From contig CM040452.1 of assembly GCA_022749755.1 (NCBI GenBank), positions 10,620,350 to 10,684,349 on the forward strand: 64,000 bases of DNA. Direction: 5' to 3'. Each line of letters starts with the position of its first letter. Positions within the stretch are counted from its first letter, which is position 1. The position numbers and the translations under genes were made by a program. The notes beneath the pieces were generated by a model that did no database searches, had not been told where the DNA came from, and saw only the letters and a program-made list of their open reading frames with translations. Shown here one piece after another: positions 11,880 through 22,079 of the stretch. The stretch comes from Azadirachta indica (taxonomy: Eukaryota > Streptophyta > Magnoliopsida > Sapindales > Meliaceae).

Positions 11880-12287
11880 CTGCTCCTATCATGCAGCTTT
11901 CAGATTGGACTTTACCCTTTAAAATCATGTGTGATGCTAGTAGTTGTCCTGTTGGAGCTATTTTAGGACAAGGAAAGGACAAGAAACCTTATGTGATTTA
12001 CTATGCTAGTAAAATCTTAAATAGTGCTCAAATGAATTAGTTTACCACTGAAAAGGAATTACTTACAGTAGTATTTGCATTGAATAAATTTCGATCTTAT
12101 CTTGTTGGCTCACCCATTGTCATTTTTAGTGATCATGCAACATTGAAATATCTTATCTAAAAAAAAAAAGAATGCTAAACCTAGATTGATTAAGTGGAAC
12201 CTACTATTCTAAGAATTTGATCTCATAATTTAAGACAAAAAAGGAATACAAAATGTGGTTGCTGATTACTTGTCAAGACTTATATTT
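11880..12287 (+). pseudogene. A2 RNase H, truncated into the LTR
   Basis: Motifs in order: FKIMCDASSCPVGAILGQ (catalytic Asp, about 11930), a TEKE segment after a stop (about 12047, catalytic Glu), and FSDHATLKYL (about 12124, catalytic Asp). A poly-A slip at 12161-12170 shifts the frame, then VADYLSR appears at about 12257. A few codons later the sequence becomes LTR. In complete relatives integrase follows here, and it is absent. Confidence 0.85.
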
Positions 12288-13516
12288 CAATTGATATTAT
12301 TCTTGGGCTGGACAAACATAGACTCATTACTTCACAACTTTGGAGGCCGAAGGTTGGATTAGTTCGAGCAATTAATGGACAAAATTGGGCTTCAATAGAA
12401 CTCAAGCATATCTTTGACCCAGCCCAACATGCTTCTACATTTGGGCTGTATCTCCCTAAATACGTACCCAAAAATTATATAGTTGGTTGTTATAGAAAGC
12501 TGACAAAGGAATCTAAATTGTTTATGTTTTTACACTTTCTCAAATTTCAACTGGTTAGTTACCAAAAAGAGTTATAATTCTAGAAGGGCGGTGGAGAAAT
12601 GCGACTTGAATATCTCTGACTATTTTCAACATAACTCACGTTCTAAAAAATCAATAAAGGTGAGATATAAACTATTAGAAAGTTGAGTCATTCACCTATA
12701 ACTTTGAAGAGGCTATTTTACAAAATTCGGTGGTTTTTATGGTAAAAAATATGTTGGAAGTTGGTAGAGCATGATTAATTGGAAATTGGCAAATTATGTT
12801 CACATATGTGAAGTACCTTTAGTTTTACCTATATAAAGGATGATGTGGAAGTGAGGAGGGGAATCTTTGTTATCATTTTTTTTTCTCCTTTTTGTAATTT
12901 GAGCTTCAATTAAATGATATATTTCTAATTTTGTAATTAAGGTTAAGGGTGAACCTTTAATGATTTTATAATTTTGTTTTTTGATCATTTGTTTTGTTCT
13001 TCATTGTCAATTTTTTATTGATTGAGTATTATATTTTGCAAGTGATTTTGAATTATTAGAAACCTTGATTCATTGTTAACAAATGGGATATTAAATGCTT
13101 GGATGTTTTCTACATATCAAGAGTAAGACAACTTATAGTTTTTCACCATCAACTAAAAGGTAAGTCTTTTGATTTCTTTATGCTTAAATGTTTTTTCCAT
13201 CATACAATTAAGATCACTTCTTTTGATTCTTAATTGTGTTTTTTTTTTAGAAAAAAAAGGGATCAAGAATAAATTCTATACAAATCATTAAAATGGATCA
13301 CTAATGCCGTAATATATAATAATATTGAATTTAAATTTGACAATAAGCAAATTCATTTATTTCTTCTAATATTTGAATATTTAGACTTGTAATATTTGAA
13401 CCTTTGGACTTGTGGACTTAATATAACCAATTTCCTATGAACAGACACTCGGACTTCCGAATCTTTATTACTTAAGACAACCTACACTTAGGTATTACAA
13501 CAAAAAAATTGTAGGA
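12288..13516 (+). repeat. A2 3' LTR, missing its first ~190 bp
   Basis: It aligns with the 5' LTR from about 7087 onward. Its right end reads TTGTAGGA (TTGTAGCA in other copies, one substitution) and is followed by the CACAT target duplication. The TATA motif is at 12831-12839. The left side fuses to RNase H, so the U3 start was removed by the same deletion that took integrase. Confidence 0.88.
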
Positions 13517-13521
13517 CACAT

Positions 13522-14248
13522 ATCACAAATTTTCTAGAAATTTGTGACACTTTCAAGCATAATGGTGTTTTGAATGATGCAATAAGGTTAAGACTTTTTC
13601 TGTTCTCACTTAAAGACAAGGTGAAAGGATGGTTAAATTCACTTCCTCCTAGAACCATCACAACTTGGAATGAATTAGTTCAGAAATTCTTAGCGAGGTT
13701 TTTCCACCAGCAAATGAGGAAGGATATCACTTTCTTTTCTCAATTCGACATAAAATCATTATATAAAGCATGGGAAAGGTATAAGGATATGCTAAGAGGG
13801 TGTCCACAACATGGGTTGCCAACATGTTTGCAAGTTCAAACATTTTACAATGGATTAAGTTGCACAACTAGAACAATGATTGATGTTGCTGCAGGTGTTG
13901 CATTGATGAGCAAAACACATGGTGGAGTATACGTATTGCTGAAAGAAATGGCTTCTAAGAATTATCAATGGCCCTCATATCGTTCAACACAAAAAAAAGC
14001 TGCCGGAGTGGATAAAATTGATGTCATCACCGCTTTAACAGCCTAGGTTGCTAATTTGTCAAGACAGCATGGTAATTAAATATTAATGCTATCCAATCTC
14101 AAGTTCAAGTGTGTGAATTATGTGGAGGAAATCATGCTAGTGTTGATTGTCGAATAGGCAATTTATTTGCTTCTTTGTGTTTTGAGCAAGTAAACTTTGT
14201 GTCTAATTCTAAAAGCAACCTCAGAATCCTTATTCGAACACTTACAAT
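13522..14248 (+). pseudogene. B1 gag, C-terminal fragment with zinc knuckle
   Basis: This continues the gag cut at 6896. The frame 13570-14046 gives FLFSLKDKVKGWLNSLPPRT, KFLARFF and LYKAWERYKDMLRGCPQHGLP, then FYNGLSCTTRTMIDVAAGVALMSKT. Those are the capsid motifs seen again at 15900-16300. A TAG at 14044 ends the frame. The knuckle CELCGGNHASVDC is at 14110-14149 in another frame. The gag breaks off at 14248, where the second B LTR begins, well before protease. Gag is therefore split in two by A2 and truncated by LTR2. Confidence 0.85.
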
Positions 14249-15437
14249 TGATGTATCAATTTTTTTTTATATATATTTGTGCTTTTTCTATACAAATATT
14301 AAAAAGGATTCTTAACATTATGTAGTTATTTTTACTTGTTCACTTTTATTTTCATTTGTTGTGCTTTTATTTGTAGAATTGAAGAAGAATTTTATTTTCC
14401 AGCCAATTAAAATTGAAGAAGAGATTTGGGCCAAGTTAAATAGATCTAATTGCATTTTTTTCAAAAGGCCCAAATAAAGCCCAAAGCTCAAATGAAACCT
14501 AAAACCTAATCTTTGATTTGAAGAGAGTATAAATATAACTCTTTGTTTTAGAATTTGAGATTCTAGTAAGGAGGCAGCAGCTAGAAGAGGAGTGTTCTGG
14601 TTTTTCTCTCAATTTGGAGCACAAAGGAGGAGGAAGATTTCTTATTTTTCAGAAAAGGGAAGAAGAGAGTTAGAATCATTCTTTTCCAAATCTTCTTTTC
14701 TGTATTTTTTTATATTTAGAATGTTTAATTTTTGTGTAATTTTTCATTATTTAATGGGGAACTAAATTTTTTGAACTAGGGTAAAAATGTAGCCTAGCTA
14801 AAAATATTTATTTTCCAGAAAATTGTGTTGTGTATGGTTTGTTATTCAATATTGAGCATTCATTATTTTGCTTAATGCTTTTAAATATTTGGCTAATATT
14901 TGATTGATTTGTGAATCACATTGATCTGAGAAGTGATTTATATGTTTTCATCTGGTAATAAATATCATGAATTAGATGTTAGATAAAAATATGCTACCAT
15001 GATTCGTGTTGAATTTAGAATAATTATCACTGTTTTTAATGAACTTTCATGCAATTCGATTCACATAGAGATATAGTGATTAATATATGTAAGTATTTTT
15101 GGTAAATCTTGAGAAAAATTATCAAATAAATTAGAATAATTTTCTGTCAGTATTAGTAATAAATTGAAACAACATAACTGAAGGAATTAAATTTTAATAG
15201 CTATGGTGAAATCTACTGCCTTAGTGTTTTAATCAATTGAAATTCACAATTTTGCTTTGTTAGTTTAATTTATTTTTTTGTATTTTTTTTAATCAAACAT
15301 TAAATAAATTCTTCAAATAAATTTAGGATTAATTATCTTCGGCAATTAACAAATTAATCAATCCTTGTGGGAACGATACATAACTTATCGTTACTTGTAA
15401 CGATAACATACACTTACGTTTATTAAAATTTAAAACA
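14249..15437 (+). repeat. B2: middle LTR of the B array
   Basis: 1189 bp starting TGATGTATCAAT and ending AAAACA. TATA box at 14528-14536. It serves at the same time as the 3' boundary of the truncated first unit and the 5' LTR of the complete second unit. No 5-bp repeat of its left flank (ACAAT) is found after 23267, so it does not look like a simple insertion of a second element. Confidence 0.85.
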
Positions 15438-15443
15438 AGTTTT

Positions 15444-15461
15444 TGGTGCCGTTGTCGGGGA
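15444..15461 (+). other. PBS of the second B unit, complementary to tRNA-Asp
   Basis: TGGTGCCGTTGTCGGGGA differs from the family PBS at two positions. It is six bases after the LTR end, the same spacing as in B1 and A2. Confidence 0.9.
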
Positions 15462-15667
15462 CTGTTTTAATCTTTGTTAATATCGATTTGGATTAATTCT
15501 GATTTTAATTTGAAGTTTGGTTTTATCGTGAATTCAAGTGCTTTCTTTAGTGCATGAGATGTTCCAAAAGTTATAATCTTATTCCTTTGGATAGACAGAT
15601 AGAACGGAATTTTCGCAAGCAAAATAAAAAGCGTAAACAAGCATCAACAATGTAGCAAACTAGCATT

Positions 15668-17115
15668 ATGGTTGAAAATAATAGCGCATTGAGGGATTAT
15701 ACTATTCCAACAATTAATGACGATTCATCTAGCATTAGATGACCTACAATTCAAGCCATCAACTTTGAGATTAAGCCCGCAATAATTCAGATGATTCAAA
15801 CTTTTGTCCAATTCAGCGGATTTCCGAATAATGATCCCAATGCACATATTGCAAAATTTTTGGAAATTTGTGACCTTTTCAAGTATAATGGTGTTTCAGA
15901 TGATGTAATAAGCTTGAAACTCTTTTCGTTCTCACTTAGGGACAAGGCGAATGGATGGTTAAATTCACTTCCTCCTGAAACCATCGTAACTTGGAATGAA
16001 TTAGCTCAGAAATTCTTAGCGAAGTTTTTCCCTCTAGCATAGACGGTGAAAATAAGGAATGATATCACATCATTTTCTCAATTCAACGCGGAATTATTAT
16101 ATGAAGCATGGGAAAGGTATAAGAATATAATAAGGAGGTGTCCACATCATGGGTTGCCAACATGGTTGTAAGTTCAACCATTTTACAATGGATTAAGTTG
16201 CACAACTAGAATAATGATTGATGCTACAACAGGTGGTGCATTGATGAGCAAAACACATAATGAAGCATACACATTGCTGGAAAAAATGGCTTCTAATAAT
16301 TATCAATGGCCTTCATATCGTTCAACACAAAGAAGAGCTACTAGAGTGCACGAAATTGATGCCATCACCGCTTTAACAGCCCAGGTTGCTAATTTGTCAA
16401 GATAGTTTGGTAATTTGAATATTAATGCTATCCAATCTCAAGTTCAAGCGTGTGAATTTTGTGGAGGAAATCATGCTAGTGTTGACTATCAAGTAGGCAA
16501 TCCATTTGCTTCTTTATATTTTGAGCAAGAAAACTTTGTGTTGAATTTCCAAGGCAACCTCAGAATCCTTATTCAAACACTTACAATCTAACTTAGAAAC
16601 ATCATCCGAATTTTTCATGGAGCAATAATCAAAATGTGATGAAACCACATCCTAGTTTTCAGCCACAAGAAAAGAAAGTGAATTTGGAAGATGCACTTGC
16701 GTAGCTCACCATGAACACCTTTAAATTCATGACAAAGACTGAGACAACATTGCAAAACCAAGCTACATCCATTTGAAATCTTGAAGTACAAACGGGTCAA
16801 ATGGCAAATTTATTAACGGAAAGGTAGCAAGGTTCCTTACCAAGCAATATGGAGACAAATCCGAAGGATTAAGTGAAGGCAATTACACTTCGGAATGGAA
16901 AACAACTCAACGAGCTAAAAAACAAGTTAAAAGAAGCAACAGAAGAACAAGTTGATTTTTGTCCATCAAATGTAACAACCACAACTGACAAGGACAATGA
17001 TAAGCATTCTAAAAATGCCAACAAAAGATCTACAGCATCAAGTTCTTCCATTTTGCAAGCTGAAAGAGCAAGTCCTAACAAGAATTATGTGCCACCAATT
17101 CCATTCCCTCAATGT
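15668..17115 (+). pseudogene. B gag polyprotein and gag-protease linker
   Basis: ATG at 15668 in the same context as the B1 start. Capsid motifs: GFPNNDPNAH (15820), KLFSFSLRDKANGWLNSLPPET (15917), LAQKFLAKFF (16003), YEAWERYK (16098), CPHHGLPTW (16139), FYNGLSCTTR (16183) and GGALMSKTH (16232). The zinc knuckle region CEFCGGNHASVD (about 16450) ends in Tyr where a Cys is expected, so the fourth zinc ligand is lost. AITLRNGKQLNELK near 16879 marks the linker. Stops include 15739, 16040 and 16403. The protein would coat and package element RNA. This copy cannot make it. Confidence 0.87.
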
Positions 17116-17331
17116 TTATAAAAAAATAAATTAGATAAGCAATTTTCTATTTCCTTGATGTTTAAGAAATTGCATATTAACATTCCTTTTTCATATGCGT
17201 TGGAGCAAATGCTAAGCCATTCCCTCAATGTTTAAAAAAAATAAATTAGCAATTTTCTATATTCCTTGATGTTTAAGAAATTGCATTAACATTCCTTTTT
17301 CATATGCGTTGGAGCAAATGCTAAGCTACGC
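17098..17331 (+). repeat. Tandem duplication of ~117 bp between gag and protease of B
   Basis: The segment starting CCATTCCCTCAATGTTTA at about 17100 recurs at about 17217, and both copies run through ATTGGAGCAAATGCTAAGC-like ends, with small indels (a GATAA indel and a TAT/T difference). The duplicated piece encodes the PFPQ...LEQML linker segment, which normally occurs once. A young local duplication fits the near identity of the units. Confidence 0.85.
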
Positions 17332-17830
17332 TAAATTTATAAAGGAGATTTTATCCAACAAGAGGAAATTGGAGGAAAATAAGACGGTTATGTTAACAGA
17401 AGAGTGCAGTGCTATCTTGCAAAATAAATTGCCACCAAAGTTAAAACATTCAGGGAGTTTTACAATACCTTACACTATTAGAGAGTGTTATTTTTAAAAA
17501 TTTTTGTGTGATTTAGGTACAAATTAATGCCTTTTTTCGTTTTCAGAAAATTAGGACTTGGCGAAGCAAATGCTACAATTGTCTCCTTACAATTAGTAGA
17601 TCGATCAATTAAGCATCCAAGGGGTATAATTGAAGATGTATTAGTTAGGGTGGATAAGTTTATTTTTCCAGCTGATTTTATTATCTTGGATATAGAAGCT
17701 GATCGAGAAATTTCACTTTTCTTAGGCTGGCCATTTTTAGCTACAAGGAGAACTTTAATTGACGTACAACAAGGAAAATTAATTTCATGAATTCAAGATG
17801 AGCAAGTTGTCTTCAATATGTTCAAAGCGA
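17332..17830 (+). pseudogene. B aspartic protease
   Basis: The frame 17309-17497 gives KEILSNKRKLEENKTV and CSAILQNKLPPKLKHSGSFTIPYTI, the conserved run before the protease. The catalytic loop reads CDLGTN followed by a stop (about 17508-17526). The frame 17527-17790 then has FVFRKLGL, VDKFIFPADFIILDIEAD and WPFLATRRTLIDV. It matches the C fragment at 3987-4235. Two breaks, one right at the catalytic loop, prevent function. Confidence 0.83.
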
Positions 17831-18412
17831 TTAAGTATCCATCCAAAACTGAGTGTTGTTTTCAAATTGACACTTTAGACAAGCTGGTGGCTGACACTTT
17901 CAGAAGTGAGCATCCAAATGAACCACTTGAAGCTTGTATTGTGCATTCTAAATCTACCAAAGTTGAAAACACAGAAATTGTAGAGTATGCTCATTTTTTG
18001 GGAGTTGCTCCACCTTATTCTCTTCGAAGGCAGAATTTTGAAGAGCTTAATAAAAACAATTCTCAAGCATTGTCATCTACTCATAAATTTGAGTTCAAGC
18101 CACTGCCATCTCACATTCGGTATGCATATTGAGGTGATAATTCAACATTTCCAGTCATAATTTCAGCTTCTTTGAGTGAATTGGAAGAATAAAAACTATT
18201 TCAAGTTTTAAGAAATCACATGACAGCATTGAGATAGTCTATTGTCAATATTAAAGATATAAGCCCTTTAACTTGTTTACATAAAATCCTAATGGAAAAA
18301 ATTTCAAACTCACCTATGGACTATCAAAAATTGGGTAAATCATTCTAGCATCTAACAATTTCAAAACTTCAGCCCTTACCACCTCTTTCATGTTAGGATT
18401 TTTTCCCAATTT
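17818..18412 (+). pseudogene. B RT: N-terminal remnant with an inverted segment; palm deleted
   Basis: After a linker frame (17818-18132) come stops and the motif NIKDISPLTCLHKILME (about 18246), then PMDYQKLG. At 18336-18404 the sequence is reversed: its complement encodes NPNMKEVVRAEVLKLLDA, the RT segment that A2 has in the correct orientation at about 11025. The inversion is bounded by the 13-mer ATCAAAAATTGGG at 18323-18335 and its exact reverse complement at 18405-18417. Directly afterwards the sequence is already in the RNase H lead-in, so the RT fingers and palm with the catalytic DD are deleted. Confidence 0.85.
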
Positions 18413-18830
18413 TTGATTTCTCCACCTATTATTGTGACTCCGGATTGGGATTTGCCATTTGAACTTATGTGCGATGCAAGTAATTATACTTTAGGAGCTC
18501 TTTTGGGGCAGCGAAAAAGTAAAGCTTTGCATGTCATTTATTATGCAAGCAGAACCTTGATGGATGCTCAATTGAATTATACCACGAAAAAAGAGCTGTT
18601 GGCTGTTGTTTTTTGCATTTGATAAGTTTCGCTCTTATTTGATCGGTTCAAAGGTGATAGCTTACACTGACTATTCAGCCATCAAATACTTACTTGTGAA
18701 AAAGGATGCAAAACTAAGACTCATTAGATGGGTGCTTTTGCTGCAATAATTCGACTTAGAGATTTGAGATAAGAAGGGATCTAAAAATTTAGTTGTCGAT
18801 CATTTATCCCGATTGGAACACGAAGAAATT
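18413..18830 (+). pseudogene. B RNase H
   Basis: The frame 18413-18622 starts SPPIIVTPDWDLPFELMCDASNYTLGALLGQ (catalytic Asp in CDAS) and has [25 protein letters not shown]. In this copy TTKKE takes the place of TEKE. A frame shift by one T near 18610 leads to [26 protein letters not shown] (the Asp in YTDYS) and, further on, NLVVDHLSRLEHEE at about 18787. It would degrade the RNA strand of RNA-DNA hybrids. It is broken by the frameshift and stops. Confidence 0.85.
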
Positions 18831-18949
18831 GAAAATGATGCAGAAAGTGCAATTATTGAAGTATTCTCGAACGAACAACTTTTCTCTCTTCAAGCATCGG
18901 ATATACCTTGGTATGCTGATTTGTGAATTATTTGGCTAGCAACATTATT

Positions 18950-20177
18950 CCGGCTGATTTATCATATCAACAAAAGAACAAATTCTTTGCAGATGTCAAG
19001 CATTATTGTTGGGAGGATTCATTCTTATATAAACAATGCTCAGATTAAATAATTCGGTGTTGTGTTCTAAAAAATGAGATGGTGAGCATTTTGCAACATT
19101 GTCATTCATCAGAATATGGAGAGCATTCCGGAGCAACAAAAACAGTGGCAAAGGTACTACAATCTGGTTTCTTGTTCAAGGACTCTTACTCATTTGTTGT
19201 TGCTTGTGATCGATGTTAAAGAACTGGAAATATTTCCCGAAAAAATGAAATGCCACTGAATAATATTCTTGAGGTAGAATTATTCGATGTTTGGGGGATA
19301 AGCTTCAAGGGTCCATTTCCATCATGCTTTTCAAATCAATACATTTTTGTGGCTGTAGATTATGTTTCAAAGTGGGTGGACGTAATGGCTGTATGCAACA
19401 ATGATGCTAAGGCTATTATGAATTTCCTACATAAGCATATTTTTACCTAATTTGGCACTCCACAAGCAATCATTAGCGATGGTGGTAAACATTTTTACAA
19501 TCATCAATTTGAAGCTTTATTGGGAAACTATGGTGTCACTCATCGAATAGCTACCACTTATCATCCTCAAACAAGTGGTCAAGTGGAGATTTCAAATAAA
19601 GAATTAAAGATAAAACTCGAAAAAACAGTGAGCAATTCAAGGAAAGATTGGTCGAAAAAATTAGAAAATGCATTATGGGCTTATCGCATAGCATTTAAAA
19701 CTTCCATTGTAATGTCTCTATATAAGCTAGTGTTTGGTAAAGCTTGTCATCTTTCGGTTGAACTTGAGCACAAAGCATATTGGGCAGTAAAAATATTGAA
19801 TTTTGACATGAAAGCTGTAGGAGAAAAACGGTTACTGTAATTGAATGAGATGGAAGAAATTCGTAATAATGCTTATGAGAATGCGTAAATTTATAAGGAG
19901 TATACGAAGAAGTGGCATGATAAGCACATTATAAGGCGAGAATTTTTGAGCTGGTCAGAAAGTTCTCCTTTATAATTCTCGTCTTCGACTCTTTTAGGGA
20001 AAATTATGCTCACAATGGTCTGGTCTTTTTATAATTATTCGTGTATTTCCTTATGCTGCAGTTGAAGTTCATCATGATACAAAAGGAATATTCAAAGTTA
20101 TTGGATTGAGGTTGAAGCATTATGTAGAGGGTGATTTTGAGCAATGCAAGACCACAATCACGTTAGCTAATGTCTGA
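18950..20177 (+). pseudogene. B integrase and pol C-terminus
   Basis: N-terminal zinc-binding segment with HCHSSEYGEHSG (about 19100) and VACDRC (about 19201), matching the H-H-C-C pattern. The catalytic core has [15 protein letters not shown] (first Asp, about 19270), AIISDGGKHFYN (second Asp, about 19470) and TSGQVEISNKELK (Glu, about 19570), so the D-D-E triad is still visible. WAYRIAFKTS and VFGKACHLSVELEHKAYWA (about 19730) are typical of the lineage. Stops at 19218, 19448 and 19838 break it. No chromodomain follows. The frame finishes with HYVEGDFEQ at about 20125 and TGA 20175-20177. Confidence 0.88.
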
Positions 20178-22067
20178 GTGTTTTCTTTGGTGAAGAACTT
20201 AGTCCGATTGAAGATGTTAAACTTTCAGCTATTTGGGAGGCAACCTAAAGTGTAGGAGAAGGAGAATATGAATTTTGCAACAATTGAACTTGATTGCCAA
20301 AATCAGGTGCTATCTTTTCCCCTTTTTTTTTTCTTTATGTTTGAAGTATTTCCTTATTTTTACACCTTTATTTGATCTATTCATTGCATAAATTTTTAAT
20401 TGTAAATATTGAGGACAATGTTAGATTTAAGTTTGGGGGTGGAGGTTTTGGTTTTGCTTGATATATTTTTTTTCTTTCTTATTTTAGCTTGTTTCTTTTT
20501 CTTTTTTTTTTTTTAATTTTTGAATTTTGGTATTTTTTTTAGTTTTACTATTGTTTGAGTTATAATTAAAAAAAAATTTGTGTTTGTTTTCTGTTTTTGA
20601 GTTGTTTGAGTCGCTTCCTTATTTAGTTGGAAAATTTGAAAATGATTTATACATGGTCAATTTGAATTAATGAGATATTAAGTTTGATCATAATATTATC
20701 CTTGTGCTAACTAGGTTTCATTGTTTATTCTCACAATTCATAAACACTTAATGTCATGATTGATTAGAATCTTAAATTGATGAATTCACATAATTAGAGA
20801 ATGTTATGCAAGACAGTGTAGACTCATATAACCTTAATCGTGAGCTTTTGAGCCTTTGTCCTTCAATTTGAAGTGTTATGTGATTATTCTACATCTTTTC
20901 TTGTCATCTTTTCATTCAATGATCTCATTATATTTTGTTTTGCCTAATTAACTTGATTATTCATGTTTTGAATGCAATAATGGTTGTATAATGCATAAGA
21001 AGTGATTCTAGGTCTTATTTGTATCGTTTGAGCCTTTCTAGCCAACGGTATTCATGTTTTCTTAGTCAACCACTTTGAGCTTAAAAATGATCTCTATCTT
21101 TCTTAAAACTAATAACAACTAATCCTGATAGCCAAGTTTCTATTGTCTTTATTCTTATTCCTATCCTTTGAGTTATAAATGTGTGTTGTATAATGCATAT
21201 ATGGTTAATTGCACAATGCTTTATCAATTTGTTGTACGGCCAAAAAAAAAAATTGTATACATTTATGCAAACTATGCTTTTACTGAGTAACCAGAACTTA
21301 TGTTTAAGTAAGCATTGAGTTCTTGTGTCAAAAGGTAGAGTATAGTTGAAAGAAAAAGAGTTAAGGCCGAATGTGAAAAGCAAGAAAAAAAAAACAGAGA
21401 ACAATGTGCTTTCAAAAAGAAAGAGAAGGAGAAATATGGAGTGATGGTGGTGAAATGTGTTTACGAGAAAAGAAGAGATTTGATAATTTATGCATATATT
21501 ATTGAGTTCTTATAAGTTTGTTTTACCCATTATCTATTCTTTCTTAAGAATAACTTACCTGTTGGCTTCATTACAACCTTGAAAGAAAGTCCTATGTTGA
21601 TTCTGTGTGTTGTATAATTAATTTGCATTTGTTGTCATGATAATCAAGTTACTGGCATTCCCTTCATGAGATCATGATCATTACATCGAAAATAGCATGC
21701 TCTTTCTTTTGTATGTGAGCTTTGTTTTTCATTAAAAATTTAAGCGTAATGCTTGTCTCATATACTTTACAGTGTTAATCTAAATTTCAAGAACTTTTTT
21801 TAAAAGTGACCATCTTTGTGAGATTTGGAGTTCTAAACTGCTATGCATACTATACTATAATATTGTGAAGGATGACATGAGAGATAATGATCAATTAATG
21901 ACTATCACACACTACACTTGAGTATAACATATGAGGCATTGTTACTACTTGGATAATTGATTGATTGATTTTGTATCTTGTTGTATTCTTGTTGACCATG
22001 AAACGATATAATAAAGAAGCTAGTTTATGTTCTTTGAATTTTTCTTTTGCTTGAGGACTAGCAAATG
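20178..22067 (+). other. B 3' non-coding region with internal polypurine-like tract
   Basis: About 1.9 kb between the end of pol and the polypurine tract with no long open frame. A polypurine-like run (GTTTGGGGGTGGAGG) sits at 20431-20445, just after pol, and a second one right before the LTR. In complete Athila elements this region may carry an env-like frame, and none is visible here. C shows the same two-tract layout, so the arrangement is ancestral to both. Poly-T and poly-A runs at 20500-20520, 20568-20578 and 21241-21251. Confidence 0.7.
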
Positions 22068-22079
22068 TTAAGTTTGGGG
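22068..22079 (+). other. Polypurine tract of the B array
   Basis: TTAAGTTTGGGG immediately before LTR3, preceded by a GCTTGAGGACTAGCAAATG stretch that is shared (reverse strand) with element C at 467-490. It would prime plus-strand synthesis. Confidence 0.82.

Larger units (their letters stand above)
6897..13516 (+). mobile_element. Element A2: Athila-like retrotransposon lacking integrase
   Basis: It is bounded by LTRs of family A (6897-8313; 12288-13516 partial) and flanked by the exact 5-bp repeat CACAT (6892-6896 and 13517-13521), so both outer ends are original. Inside are a tRNA-Asp-type PBS, gag with zinc knuckle, protease, RT with FMDD and RNase H. The frame then passes directly from the RNase H tail (VADYLSR region, about 12280) into the LTR at its tcaattgata motif. 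Integrase, the polypurine tract and the first roughly 190 bp of the 3' LTR are deleted. It splits the gag of B1. Confidence 0.9.

Noticed and set aside
20178..22067. env-like gene of the B element
   Set aside because: The position would fit an Athila env-like frame, but no frame, signal peptide or membrane segment of useful length is visible on the plus strand.
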